This document shows positions 1-7,380 of a stretch of 64,000 bases of DNA, piece after piece. How positions within the stretch are numbered: position 1 is the stretch's first letter; each line of letters opens with the position of its first letter. Made by a program: the position numbers and the translations under genes. Source of the DNA: Adhaeribacter_A terreus (GTDB lineage Bacteria > Bacteroidota > Bacteroidia > Cytophagales > Hymenobacteraceae); assembly GCF_042657365.1 (NCBI RefSeq), contig NZ_JBHSKT010000006.1:220095-284094 (forward strand), written 5' to 3'. Below the pieces are notes generated by a model. It was not told the origin of the DNA and did no database searches. It saw nothing but the letters and a program-made list of their open reading frames with translations.

Positions 1-367
1 CGCCCACCACCATAATTACGTATGGCTTAATTCCGGCCGGAAGCGATATTTGGGTACCTTTTCCTGAATTATTTTCTTCCAGCAAAGCGGCTACTTCCTC
101 GCGCAGAATTTTATCAAGCTCCGAAGTGCTCACATATTTATCGCGGGCTACGCGTTCTTCAATGCGTTTAATGATCTTGATCGTGGTTCCAACGCCCACG
201 TCAGAATGCACCAGCATTTCTTCGAGATCGTCGAGCACCTCTTCATCTACCTTGGCTTTGCCAACCACGGCTTTGCTAAGCTGGTCGAAAAAGCTGGTTT
301 TGGTTTTCTCAAGTCCTTTATCGAGCGATTCTTTCTGTTCTTTCTTGAAGAAGTCAAATAATCCCAT
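1..367 (-). CDS. ftsY: Signal recognition particle receptor FtsY, N-terminal part (runs off the window)
   Basis: FtsY is the SRP receptor GTPase that docks ribosome-SRP complexes at the inner membrane. Reading from the ATG at 367, the protein starts MGLFDFFKKEQKESLDKGL, followed by the helical N domain (VVGKAKVDEEVLDDLEEML, HSDVGVGTTIKI). It reaches the edge at YVIMVVG, just where the P-loop of the G domain should begin, so only about 122 residues are present. The short N-terminus without a long acidic A domain is usual in Bacteroidota. It lies downstream of DUF4295 on the same strand, a conserved order in the phylum, but a strong hairpin at 429-463 separates the two. Confidence is high. Confidence 0.93.
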   Translation of the reverse strand, partial: MGLFDFFKKEQKESLDKGLEKTKTSFFDQLSKAVVGKAKVDEEVLDDLEEMLVHSDVGVGTTIKIIKRIEERVARDKYVSTSELDKILREEVAALLEENNSGKGTQISLPAGIKPYVIMVVG

Positions 368-428
368 AGGGGCGGAAGCTGTAAGTGAAAATAAAAATCG
401 GTTAAAAATACCGGAAAAAGAATAAACT

Positions 429-463
429 AAAAAAGTCCCGACACGTGCGTGAGGGACTTTTTT
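429..463. terminator. Bidirectional intrinsic terminator
   Basis: A perfect 11-bp stem (AAAAAAGTCCC at 429-439 with GGGACTTTTTT at 453-463) closes a 13-nt loop. It has a T-run on both strands and lies between DUF4295 and ftsY. It would end the L28-L33-DUF4295 message on the minus strand. Confidence 0.8.
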
Positions 464-484
464 AACTGAATGAGATCAGCGCAA

Positions 485-640
485 TTATTTAGCGGCTAAA
501 AACTCCTGTACTTTATCTACAGGCACCATTTCTTCTCTGAAGGTGTAAGCACCGGTTTTTTCGGATTTTACAGCCTTAATTACTTTTGCCCAGTCTTTAC
601 CGGTAGAAGTTTTGAGGGTTGCAACTACTTTCTTAGCCAT
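485..640 (-). CDS. DUF4295 family protein
   Basis: This is a 51-residue basic protein starting MAKKVVATLKTSTGKDWAKV and ending VDKVQEFLAAK. It matches the short Bacteroidota DUF4295 family, which is almost always encoded directly after ribosomal protein L33. The gene begins 2 bp after the stop of rpmG, so it is surely co-transcribed with it. Its size, lysine content and position suggest a ribosome-associated role, but the function is unknown. The start is the only ATG near the beginning of the frame. Confidence 0.9.
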   Translation of the reverse strand: MAKKVVATLKTSTGKDWAKVIKAVKSEKTGAYTFREEMVPVDKVQEFLAAK

Positions 641-642
641 CG

Positions 643-825
643 TTATTTAATTTCTTTGTGTACAGTTACTTTTCTCAGGTTGGCATTGAATTTCTTCATT
701 TCCAGACGCTCAGGGGTATTTTTTCTGTTCTTGGTAGTGATGTAGCGGGAAGTACCTGGAACACCAGAGTTCTTCTGCTCGGTGCACTCCATAATTACTT
801 GTACGCGGTTACCTTTTTTAGCCAT
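643..825 (-). CDS. rpmG: 50S ribosomal protein L33
   Basis: L33 is a small protein of the large ribosomal subunit near the E site. The 60-residue sequence has the family pattern MAKKGNRVQVIMECTEQ, TSRYITTKNRKNTPERLE, then a basic tail. Only one cysteine is left (in MECTE), so this is a form without the zinc-binding CxxC pairs. It lies between rpmB upstream and DUF4295 downstream on the minus strand, the usual Bacteroidota order. Confidence 0.97.
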   Translation of the reverse strand: MAKKGNRVQVIMECTEQKNSGVPGTSRYITTKNRKNTPERLEMKKFNANLRKVTVHKEIK

Positions 826-1001
826 CTCAACTATCTTTTAAAAATCTTTGCAAATTTACTATTCACCTTTCGGAATAACAACTAAAGCGCTTAAAAATAA
901 AATCAAAGCCCCGGAAAACCTGCGTCTTCCGCCTTGTATTTACTTTTCAGCCCGCCGGCGCTACTGTTTTCGCAACAGGAACCGGGCTTATGCGCTTTTA
1001 T

Positions 1002-1241
1002 TTAGTAGCTGATAAAACCTTCGCGGTGTGCTTTTTTCAACACTGCGGCAATACCATTCTTGTTGATAGCGCGCAAAGCTGTAGTAGAAACTTTCAGCGT
1101 GATCCAGGCATCCTCTTCCGGGATGTAGAAACGCTTTTTCTGTAAATTCGGGTAGAACTTACGTTTGGTTTTATTGTTGGCGTGGGAAACGTTATTTCCT
1201 ACCTGAGGTCTTTTGCCGGTTAAATCACAAACTCGTGCCAT
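1002..1241 (-). CDS. rpmB: 50S ribosomal protein L28
   Basis: L28 is a large-subunit ribosomal protein. The 79-residue sequence carries the signature start MARVCDLTGKRPQVGNNVSHANNKTKR and the KVSTTALRAINKNG segment. It is the first gene of the minus-strand block rpmB-rpmG-DUF4295. Some 176 bp separate it from rpmG, with no clear terminator between, so co-transcription is likely. A weak promoter-like TTG plus ATATTTG pair is visible about 30-70 bp upstream of the start. Confidence 0.97.
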   Translation of the reverse strand: MARVCDLTGKRPQVGNNVSHANNKTKRKFYPNLQKKRFYIPEEDAWITLKVSTTALRAINKNGIAAVLKKAHREGFISY

Positions 1242-1362
1242 TTCGTTTTATCAGTTTTATTCTAAAGGGTTGCAAATATCGGAAGAAAGAAACAAAAAGT
1301 CAACCCCAAATCTAAAATTATTTGAGTTTCACTGCTTAAAGCCGTTCTGCCGCGTTTTTACT

Positions 1363-1596
1363 TCAAGGCTTTGGCTTACTTTCCTGCGCTTTTCTGAAAC
1401 CATAAGGGCAATGCTTACACCCACTCTTGCAACAATAACCGCGCTTCAGGTGGTATTGAGCCGTAAAAACCATTAAACCCTGTTCATTAAAATAATAATC
1501 TCCGGGTTCTAAAGGTGGCAACGGTTTATTCAAAACAGTAAACTTTGCTATGCTTTCAGGCTGCAAAAGTAGGAAATTAAACTTGTACTTATACAC
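1363..1596 (-). CDS. DUF5522-type small cysteine-rich protein
   Basis: This is a 77-residue protein with the core YYFNEQGLMVFTAQYHLKRG followed by YCCKSGCKHCPYGF. The CC-x3-C-x2-CPYGF cluster looks like a small metal or Fe-S binding site and is the hallmark of the Bacteroidota DUF5522 family. The N-terminal 25 residues are less typical, so the true start could be internal, though no better ATG is visible. It is a single gene on the minus strand upstream of rpmB. Function unknown. Confidence 0.8.
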   Translation of the reverse strand: MYKYKFNFLLLQPESIAKFTVLNKPLPPLEPGDYYFNEQGLMVFTAQYHLKRGYCCKSGCKHCPYGFRKAQESKPKP

Positions 1597-1838
1597 TCCG
1601 GCCGCAATTTATTTAAAACCAATTCTTTACTCTGCATTTAAAAGCTCCCGCTTTCAGCCATAAACCGGCCCCAGAGCGGCCTTTCAGCCAAAACGAAGCA
1701 GGATAATATCTTTTACTTCAGCTGGTAAATCTGAAGCGCAAAAATATATTAACTTACTGAAATATAGCAAACTACAAAACGTAACAGTCGTAAAAAGAAG
1801 GACTTAATTAAAATTTTTACTACAAACTTTTTCGCGCT

Positions 1839-2156
1839 ATGAACACAAACGATCCAATATTTAAAGTTGTGCAAGACCTCCGGGACCGCGGCTTTATTCA
1901 TACCTTCAACATTCAGGACAACGGTATTTATTGCCCCGAACTTTCAAAAGAAGTAGCTCCCGAAGACCTGACCATTGTAGAACAGCACCACATAGACGGC
2001 CCGGAAGCGGACGCTGCCAACACCCACGAAGTTTTTGCCGTTGAAACCCAGGACCACGTAATGGGCATTATGCTCGATACGTATGCCCAATACAACGCCG
2101 CCGAATTTGCCAGCATTTTTAATAAAGTACACAAAAGCAAACCCGGCATGGCTTAA
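1839..2156 (+). CDS. Conserved small protein of the group often labelled 'phosphoribosylpyrophosphate synthetase'
   Basis: This is a 105-residue soluble acidic protein. It has the layout of a common Bacteroidota family: an N-terminal helix (VVQDLRDRGFIHTFNI), a short cysteine-containing segment, a central VEQHHIDGPEADAANTHEVFAVET block, and GIMLDTYAQYNAAEFASIF at the end. Public databases often call the family PRPP synthetase, but it is far too short and lacks any PRPP-binding loop, so that name should not be trusted. It stands alone and is followed by a strong terminator at 2184-2232. Function unknown. Confidence 0.7.
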   Translation: MNTNDPIFKVVQDLRDRGFIHTFNIQDNGIYCPELSKEVAPEDLTIVEQHHIDGPEADAANTHEVFAVETQDHVMGIMLDTYAQYNAAEFASIFNKVHKSKPGMA

Positions 2157-2183
2157 ATCTCCGGCAACCCGGAAAACTTACCA

Positions 2184-2232
2184 ACAGCATTTCCGCTGGC
2201 AAAGCACCGCCAGCAGAAATGCTGTTTTTTTA
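2184..2232 (+). terminator. Intrinsic terminator
   Basis: A long stem downstream of the gene ending at 2156: ACAGCATTTC at 2184-2193 pairs with GAAATGCTGT at 2216-2225, with an inner GCTGGC/GCCAGC stem, then a run of seven T. Confidence 0.85.
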
Positions 2233-2326
2233 TGCCGGTATTCTGAAATAAGTGAATGCTGAAATGTGATAGGAAAAGCAAGTAACGGTAAAGGTTGGAC
2301 TCGATTTTAGGGATGAATTTTCAAAT

Positions 2327-2404
2327 TGTCTGAATTGGGATTTGTCAGATTTAGGGATTAAAGGATTCAACCACCCCTGCCCCTCCTTTTCAAGGAGGGG
2401 CGCT
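2327..2404. repeat. GTCTGAA/GGATT module plus CCCCTCC palindrome
   Basis: A GTCTGAATTGGGATTTGTCA-type stretch with repeated GGATT is followed by AACCACCCCTGCCCCTCC and a hairpin-forming GGAGGGG. The same pair occurs near 9099-9242, and variants occur near 13870-13975 and 56613-56935. Such intergenic repeats are frequent in Bacteroidota. Confidence 0.65.
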
Positions 2405-2430
2405 TTTCTCCATTACGAATTCACGCCTTT

Positions 2431-2645
2431 CGCCAGCGCAGCGTCCTTCGACAACCACGTTATCAAGAAAGCTAAACTAAAAAAGAAGCTAACTACGAAG
2501 GTGAATGATCCCAGTTTCTGTGAGAGCGGCCTCCGCACTTTCCGACTTTTGCTTTAGCAAAATTGCGCAAGCAAAGGAAAGGGTGCAGCCGCGAACGCAG
2601 AAACGAAGCCCGCCCGGCTTGAGGGTGAAAATTGCCGATGAAAGT
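2431..2645. repeat. 210 bp structured repeat, copy A
   Basis: Begins GCCAGCGCAGCG and ends near ATTGCCGATGAAAG. A closing stem GTTTCTG/CAGAAAC (about 2514-2520 with 2598-2604) surrounds variable hairpins: GCGGC/GCCGC, TTTCC/GGAAA, and TTTTGCT/AGCAAAA. A conserved GAAGCC and CCCGGCTTGAGGG segment follows. Copies B (14021-14228) and C (56951-57163) share the ends but differ in the middle. Confidence 0.75.
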
Positions 2646-2678
2646 TAGAAGTCAGCTGTTTAGCAGAAAAGGGGATTC

Positions 2679-2710
2679 AAAAACGCTAGCACTTTTAGTT
2701 AAAAAACTAC
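2679..2710 (+). repeat. CGCTAT element
   Basis: Head AAAAACGCTAGC, T-rich/A-rich hairpin, tail AAAAAACTAC. A slightly divergent copy between repeat copy A and the GTCATCCTGAG module. Confidence 0.55.
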
Positions 2711-2718
2711 TGCCCGCC

Positions 2719-2786
2719 GATGAGGTCCTTCAGAGCTACGCTCGTAATCTTCGCGCTCCCGCGCTCAATTGTGCTCAGGATGACAG
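2719..2786. repeat. GTCATCCTGAG-family palindrome
   Basis: Starts GATGAGGTCCTTCAGAGC and ends GTGCTCAGGATGACAG. A near-identical copy lies at 14303-14370. The end sequence matches the inverted repeats that bound the GIY-YIG gene at 26845-27266. Confidence 0.7.
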
Positions 2787-2820
2787 AAAAAAAACGGTAT
2801 GCTTTTCAGCATAAAAACTC
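2787..2820 (+). repeat. CGCTAT element
   Basis: Head AAAACGGTATGC, then a hairpin ATGCT-TTTC-AGCAT, tail AAAAACTC. It directly follows the GTCATCCTGAG module, as it does at 14371-14403. Confidence 0.7.
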
Positions 2821-2906
2821 AGCAAATCCATTCCTCACTTCAATAAATTCCCACCTTCCACCAAAATCCTTAACTTTACCCCGAAGCAATTTGCTTAAAG
2901 CACAGC

Positions 2907-2937
2907 AAAAACGCTATCATTTCCGTACTGAAAAGTC
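2907..2937 (+). repeat. CGCTAT element in the rocD leader
   Basis: Head AAAAACGCTATC, tail GAAAAGTC. It lies 44 bp upstream of the rocD start codon. Confidence 0.6.
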
Positions 2938-2980
2938 TGAAAGAGAATCTATTTCCAACCGAATAAAACAAAATAAAACG

Positions 2981-4252
2981 ATGCATACTGCTACCATTAC
3001 CTCCAGCCAGCAGGCCATAGAACTCGAAGATAAATACGGCGCCCACAACTATCATCCGCTGCCGGTGGTTTTAACGCGCGGCGAAGGCGTGCACCTCTGG
3101 GATGTGGAAGGCAAACGCTACTACGATTTTCTTTCAGCTTACAGCGCCGTGAACCAAGGCCACTGCCACCCCAAAATTATTGGTGCACTGGTAGAGCAGG
3201 CGCAGCAACTCACTTTAACCAGCCGTGCTTTTTACAACGACAAACTGGGTGTAGCTGAAAAATACATTGCCGAATATTTTGGCTACGACAAGGTTTTAAT
3301 GATGAATTCCGGAGCCGAAGCCGTAGAAACTGCCATTAAACTGGCGCGCAAATGGGGCTACAAACAAAAAGGCATTGCTCCTAACGAAGCAGAAATAATT
3401 GTAGTGGAATCGAATTTTCACGGACGTACCACGGGTATTATTTCCTTCTCAACCGACCCGGATTCTACCGGCGGTTTTGGTCCGTACATGCCGGGCTACA
3501 AAGTAATTCCTTACGACGACCTGGAAGCCCTGGAAGAAGCCGTTCAGAACCCGCACGTTTGCGCCTTTTTAGTAGAACCAATTCAGGGCGAAGCCGGCGT
3601 TTATGTACCTTCCGAAGGATATTTAAGCAAAGCCAAAGCCCTCTGCGAACAGCACAACGTCCTCTTCATTGCCGACGAAATTCAGACCGGAATCGCCAGG
3701 ACCGGACAACTACTGGCAACCTGCTACGAAGGCGTAAAAGCCGATATCCTGATCCTGGGAAAAGCATTATCAGGTGGAGTTTTACCGGTTTCAGCAGCAC
3801 TTTGCAACGATGAAATTATGCTTTGCATCAAGCCAGGCGAACACGGTTCTACGTTTGGCGGCAACCCGCTGGCCTGCGTAGTTGCCATGGCTGCACTTCA
3901 GGTAATTGAAGACGAAAACCTGACCGAAAATGCCCGCATTATGGGCGAAATTTTCCGCGAACGCATGCGCCGCATTCAGCAAAACCACCCTGAACTAATT
4001 ACGCTGGTGCGCGGCAAAGGCCTTTTGAACGCCGTAATTATTAAACCAACCGCCGACGGCCGAACCGCCTGGGATGTTTGCGTTGCCCTGAAAGAAAACG
4101 GTTTACTGGCCAAACCAACGCACGGCGATATCATCCGTTTTGCGCCACCACTGGTAATTACCGAAGAACAACTGCATGAGTGCTGCGACATTATTGAGCA
4201 AACCATGCTGCAATTCTCCAGCCCGGTAGAAGCCCCGGAAGAACTGGATTAA
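2981..4252 (+). CDS. rocD: Ornithine--oxo-acid transaminase
   Basis: This PLP enzyme moves the delta-amino group of ornithine to 2-oxoglutarate, giving glutamate semialdehyde on the arginine/proline route. The 423-residue protein is full length for class III aminotransferases. Visible motifs are MMNSGAEAVETAIKLAR (phosphate-binding region, about 107-124), NFHGRT (about 145-150), ADEIQTGIARTG with the cofactor-binding Asp near 232, and the Schiff-base lysine near 261 in ILILGKALSGG. The frame is open much further upstream, but that part is repeat sequence. The ATG at 2981 gives the normal N-terminus (ITSSQQAIELEDKYGAHNYHPLPVV). It is a single gene, followed by a terminator. Confidence 0.95.
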   Translation: MHTATITSSQQAIELEDKYGAHNYHPLPVVLTRGEGVHLWDVEGKRYYDFLSAYSAVNQGHCHPKIIGALVEQAQQLTLTSRAFYNDKLGVAEKYIAEYFGYDKVLMMNSGAEAVETAIKLARKWGYKQKGIAPNEAEIIVVESNFHGRTTGIISFSTDPDSTGGFGPYMPGYKVIPYDDLEALEEAVQNPHVCAFLVEPIQGEAGVYVPSEGYLSKAKALCEQHNVLFIADEIQTGIARTGQLLATCYEGVKADILILGKALSGGVLPVSAALCNDEIMLCIKPGEHGSTFGGNPLACVVAMAALQVIEDENLTENARIMGEIFRERMRRIQQNHPELITLVRGKGLLNAVIIKPTADGRTAWDVCVALKENGLLAKPTHGDIIRFAPPLVITEEQLHECCDIIEQTMLQFSSPVEAPEELD

Positions 4253-4274
4253 TCATTTTCAGCTGAACCATTTT

Positions 4275-4318
4275 AAAAGCAAGCGTTTCGGGTAAAACCG
4301 GAGCGCTTGCTTTTTTAT
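4275..4318 (+). terminator. Intrinsic terminator after rocD
   Basis: Stem AAAAGCAAGCG (4275-4285) with CGCTTGCTTTT (4304-4314), then a T-run. Confidence 0.85.
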
Positions 4319-4359
4319 TTAACGTTGTTAAAAACTACGGTTATCTGCTTATATTGGTG

Positions 4360-4394
4360 GGATAAACGGAGTTATTACGGATATACTGTAGTTA
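4360..4394 (+). repeat. 5' flank shared with the cassette-like gene at 23.4 kb
   Basis: GGATAAAC at 4360-4367 and ATACTGTAGTTA at 4383-4394 recur as GGATAAAC (23372-23379) and ATACAGTAGTTA (23396-23407) with nearly the same spacing (23 versus 24 bp). GGATAAAC can pair with a TTATC/TTTATCC just upstream at both loci. Confidence 0.65.
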
Positions 4395-4416
4395 GCCCAA
4401 ATTTAAAATTTTAAAA

Positions 4417-4884
4417 ATGAAGAAGCTCTTAATAATTATTATTCTCCTTTGGGCAAGTGGTTCATCTTACGCTTGTAAATGTGTTTCTTACAAGCATTTG
4501 ATAGAAGCATCTAAAGCTTATGATTATATAATGGTAGGGCAGCTAATCAAAGTTACAAAAGTCGATTCTACTACAAGTCCTGACAAATCTTTTGGTTTGA
4601 AAGGAAAATTTGTAGTTTCAAAAAGAATTAAAGGAGTTCTAGAGCAAGATACACTAGAAATAAAAGGTGGCAATGGAGTAGATTGCTTGTACAATCTAAA
4701 TGAATTAAATAAAAATACTCAATACTTGGTTCTCCTTACAAAAGATAAAAGTTTAGTCAGTTGCGGATTCACAGTTTTTCCAATTCAAAATGGAACTGTA
4801 ACTGGTAGAATTACTAAATCTAAAAAGCAGGAAATACCCCTCGACCAAGCTGCTTATGAAATAAAAAAGAAAAACAAGAGCTAA
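4417..4884 (+). CDS. Secreted NTR/TIMP-like domain protein in a cassette-like unit
   Basis: A 155-residue protein with a signal peptide (MKKLLIIIILLWASGSSYA) whose predicted mature end is CKC. An N-terminal CxC followed by DYIMVGQLIKV, a beta-rich middle (GKFVVSKRIKGVLEQDTLEIKG), and a later pair of cysteines (DCLYNL, SCGF) is the pattern of netrin/TIMP-like (NTR) OB-fold domains. Its target is unknown. The gene is clearly more AT-rich than its neighbours. It shares both flanks with the unrelated gene at 23424-23954, and its stop codon lies inside an attC-like inverted repeat. Horizontal acquisition as a cassette is inferred; the NTR assignment is moderately sure. Confidence 0.75.
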   Translation: MKKLLIIIILLWASGSSYACKCVSYKHLIEASKAYDYIMVGQLIKVTKVDSTTSPDKSFGLKGKFVVSKRIKGVLEQDTLEIKGGNGVDCLYNLNELNKNTQYLVLLTKDKSLVSCGFTVFPIQNGTVTGRITKSKKQEIPLDQAAYEIKKKNKS

Positions 4885-4929
4885 CCACACCTAAACGTCA
4901 GCTACGCCGTCGTTTAGCCAAGTACGTTA
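4882..4929 (+). repeat. attC-like inverted repeat at the 3' end of a cassette-like gene
   Basis: Outer arms TAAC (4882-4885) and GTTA (4926-4929), inner arms CTAAACG (4891-4897) and CGTTTAG (4911-4917), with spacers of 5 and 8 nt. The site at 23962-24008 has the same arm order and identical spacers (5 and 8 nt). This is the architecture of integron attC sites. No integron integrase is in the window. Confidence 0.65.
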
Positions 4930-4997
4930 TTCTCCCATCACCCACAACCAAACCTCGTCTTTTCAACTATAAGGCTTACCACCACTAAAAGCCCGAT

Positions 4998-5588
4998 ATG
5001 AAAGCCGTGATCCTCCTCGCAACTCTTAAAAAAGAAGGCATTTCCAACACGCAAACGCTATGCGAATTCCTCCAAAAACACCTAAAGGAACAGCAGATAG
5101 AAAGCAGCATCATTAAACTGGTAGAGCACAACATTCTGGCGGGAACTTACAGCAACATGGGCGCCGGCGATGCTTGGCCGCAAATTCTGGAGCAACTTTT
5201 AGCCGCCGATATCATCATTTTTGCAACGCCCATTTGGTGGAACAACCAATCGTCGGAAATGCAGCGGGTAATTGAACGGCTCGACGAACTGCACGACGAA
5301 ATTCTGGCCGGAAAAACCTCAAGGCTGGAAGGCAAAGTTGGCGGCATCGTCATCACCGGCGATTCGGACGGCGCGCAAAGCATTATTGCCAACCTCAGCA
5401 ATTTCTACAACGCCATTGGTTTGCTGCTGCCGCCTTACGCCACGCTTTCGGTTTTATGGAAAGGCCAGGCCAAAGACAAAAACACCAGCCGCGCAGAACT
5501 CATGCAAAAATACGAACAGGATTATGCTTCCGCTGCCGAAACCATGGCTAAACAACTTGTAACATTCAGCAAAAAACGTCCGGCTTGA
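4998..5588 (+). CDS. NAD(P)H-dependent FMN reductase / flavodoxin-like oxidoreductase
   Basis: A 196-residue flavodoxin-fold protein. MKAVILLATLKKEGISNTQTL has the place of the FMN phosphate loop (with SNTQT). ATPIWWNNQSSEMQRVIERLD is the conserved second FMN loop of NADPH-dependent FMN reductases, and ITGDSDGAQSII follows. It likely passes electrons from NAD(P)H to small molecules such as quinones; the substrate cannot be read. It is a single gene between two accessory loci, with no motif suggesting membrane attachment. Confidence 0.8.
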   Translation: MKAVILLATLKKEGISNTQTLCEFLQKHLKEQQIESSIIKLVEHNILAGTYSNMGAGDAWPQILEQLLAADIIIFATPIWWNNQSSEMQRVIERLDELHDEILAGKTSRLEGKVGGIVITGDSDGAQSIIANLSNFYNAIGLLLPPYATLSVLWKGQAKDKNTSRAELMQKYEQDYASAAETMAKQLVTFSKKRPA

Positions 5589-5743
5589 TCACAATTTCGC
5601 AGCCTTCAATCAAACCAAAAACGCTAAGAAAACAGGCTAAAAAAGTACGAACTTCACCTAAACCCTAATTTCTGCATTTCATAAGCCCGCGATTTTACAA
5701 AAATATTTCGCTGGCTTTTTCTATTTTTGAGCAAATCTGCTGC

Positions 5744-6277
5744 ATGAAAACTTCTCAGATATCCTTCCTTTCCTGGCTAATTTTTCTCAATCTGCTTTTC
5801 GGTAGTTGCCAAAGCTCCAAACCGCCACTTTTCGTCTCCGGCAACACTGTTCCGCTTACATCGCAACCCGCTCATTTGCCTTCAGAGAATGAACTATATG
5901 CGGCTGCAACCATACAAATCCCGGAACCCAAAACGGTAGCAATTCCGGCCGAAAAAGTGCTTCCAGCATCCCGAATAAGTCAACCAAAACCAATTTTCGC
6001 ATTAGTTCAACCCGACCAACCAACAAATTTCCCAGGCCAAAAACTGCTCCCGGAAAAACCTGACAAAGCGCTAACAGTTAAAACCCAGGATGAACCCGAA
6101 AAAGTGCGTGGCCGTACGCTTTCCGGTATTTTTCTGGCGGCCGGCACCATACTATTATTGATTGCGCTGGGTCTGGTAATTGCCGGAACTTCCGGGGCAG
6201 GTGTTGTAGCCTGGATCGGCGGCGGTTTATTTCTGACCGGCTTTATTTTTTCGATGGTTGCTTTGCTGGGCCGTTAA
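5744..6277 (+). CDS. Lipoprotein with a C-terminal pair of membrane helices
   Basis: A 177-residue protein with a lipoprotein signal peptide (lipobox LFGSC, cysteine near 22). A proline- and glutamine-rich linker runs to about 120, followed by two hydrophobic segments (GIFLAAGTILLLIALGLVIAG and GGGLFLTGFIFSMVALL). A lipid anchor plus terminal helices is odd for an outer-membrane lipoprotein; it may stay at the inner membrane. No recognised domain. A TATTTTTG sequence at 5722-5729 could be a -7 promoter element, though no matching -33 is seen. Confidence 0.6.
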   Translation: MKTSQISFLSWLIFLNLLFGSCQSSKPPLFVSGNTVPLTSQPAHLPSENELYAAATIQIPEPKTVAIPAEKVLPASRISQPKPIFALVQPDQPTNFPGQKLLPEKPDKALTVKTQDEPEKVRGRTLSGIFLAAGTILLLIALGLVIAGTSGAGVVAWIGGGLFLTGFIFSMVALLGR

Positions 6278-6417
6278 ACCCGCAAACTGCGCCCGGGAAC
6301 ACGAGCCAATCTAAATTTAGTTACCTTTGAAAAAAAAAAATACGGTTTCCTGCTTATTCCGAGGCCTTGGCCAAACAGAATTGTGGAAACCACACGCCGA
6401 TTGCCGGCCGCAATACC

Positions 6418-7152
6418 ATGAAAGAATCCTTCGAAAAAAAGTATCACGAAATAGAGAAAAACCATTTCTGGTTTAAAGCAAGAAGACAGTATATTCTGCA
6501 ATATTTAAAGAATTGTCCCCGCAACAGCCGCATCCTGGATATTGGCAGTTCTTCCGGTATTTTACTGAACGAACTGGCCGAAATGGGTTTCGAGCGCAGC
6601 AATCTTTATGGCGTGGATATCAGCGCGAATGCGATCCGGAATTGCAAGGAAAACGGTATTCAGAATGCGTTTGTAATGGATGCGCAAAACATTACGCTGG
6701 AACAAAAATTCGACATCATAATTGCTTCCGATTGCCTGGAGCATTTAAAAGACGATGAAAAAGCGCTGAAGAACTGGAATAGTTTACTGAAAGCAGACGG
6801 CACGTTATTGGTTTTTGTGCCGGCTTTAATGGCATTATGGAGCGAGCACGACGTAGAAAACATGCACTTCCGGCGCTACACCAAAACCGAACTCGAAACC
6901 AAACTGAAGCAGAACGGCTTTCAGATCAGCAAAGCCAGCTACTGGAATTTTTTCCTGTTCCTGCCCATTTACGCCGTTCGCCTTTTAAGCCGCCTGAACC
7001 TCTTCAAAAAAGGCAAAACCGGCGATCTGGAAGACGAAATGAAATTCAACAGCTTGTTCTACAACCTGATCAATTCCGAAAACAAACTCCTGAAATACAT
7101 CAATTTACCGATTGGCGTAAGCACGTATTGCATTGCTAAAAAGCAGGCTTAA
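6418..7152 (+). CDS. Class I SAM-dependent methyltransferase
   Basis: A 244-residue Rossmann-type methyltransferase. Motif I is ILDIGSSSGILLNELAEMG, followed by the acidic end of strand 2 (YGVDIS), the DAQNITL loop, and FDIIIASDCLEHLKDDEKAL. A hydrophobic segment near 170-190 (FFLFLPIYAVRLLSRL) suggests membrane contact, as in lipid- or polyprenol-linked sugar methyltransferases. The frame can start at a TTG at 6367, but the ATG at 6418 gives the usual N-terminus (ESFEKKYHEIEKNHFWFKARRQYI). The stop codon overlaps a CGCTAT element. The substrate is unknown. Confidence 0.8.
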   Translation: MKESFEKKYHEIEKNHFWFKARRQYILQYLKNCPRNSRILDIGSSSGILLNELAEMGFERSNLYGVDISANAIRNCKENGIQNAFVMDAQNITLEQKFDIIIASDCLEHLKDDEKALKNWNSLLKADGTLLVFVPALMALWSEHDVENMHFRRYTKTELETKLKQNGFQISKASYWNFFLFLPIYAVRLLSRLNLFKKGKTGDLEDEMKFNSLFYNLINSENKLLKYINLPIGVSTYCIAKKQA

Positions 7153-7182
7153 AAACGCTATGGGTTTCGGCTGAAAAACTCA
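7151..7182 (+). repeat. CGCTAT element at a stop codon
   Basis: Head AAAAACGCTATGGG, arms TTTC/GAAA, tail AAAAACTCA. The methyltransferase stop (7150-7152) runs into the head. The tail reaches the 3' end of the convergent HTH gene (stop at 7180-7182). Confidence 0.7.
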
Positions 7183-7380
7183 ATCATCCGTTTCCAGCAT
7201 AAAAATTGCGTTTACCGTTGTATCAAAAACTTCCGAAATTTTAATAGCCAGCACTGTAGAAGGCACGTAACGCTCGGCTTCAATGGAGTTAATAGTTTGC
7301 CGCGAAACGCCCACTTTATCTGCCAGTTGTTGCTGGGTTAAATTCAGTTTGGCGCGCTCCACTTTCAGCGAATTTTTCAT
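7180..7380 (-). CDS. Small Xre-family HTH regulator
   Basis: A 66-residue DNA-binding protein that is little more than one helix-turn-helix: LKVERAKLNLTQQQLADKVGVSRQTINSIEAERYVPS, then a short helix and DTTVNAIF. This matches the YozG-like group of mini-regulators, commonly paired with a small membrane protein. Its ATG overlaps the stop of the upstream membrane gene (ATGA), so the two are translationally coupled. It probably represses its own operon; no operator can be identified. Confidence 0.85.
   Translation of the reverse strand: MKNSLKVERAKLNLTQQQLADKVGVSRQTINSIEAERYVPSTVLAIKISEVFDTTVNAIFMLETDD

Larger units (their letters stand above)
2233..2980. other. Gene-free repeat region upstream of rocD
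   Basis: No gene is supported here. The region holds, in order: a GTCTGAA/GGATT-rich module and a CCCCTCC/GGAGGGG palindrome (about 2327-2404), copy A of the 210 bp structured repeat (2431-2645), a CGCTAT element, a GTCATCCTGAG-family palindrome (2719-2786), and two further CGCTAT elements. The same modules occur together at 13.9-14.4 kb and 56.6-57.3 kb. The reading frame of rocD is open far back into this region, but that extension is repeat sequence. Confidence 0.75.

Noticed and set aside
2720..2980. N-terminal extension of rocD by 87 codons
   Set aside because: The extension lies in GTCATCCTGAG and CGCTAT repeats, and the family N-terminus starts at the ATG at 2981.
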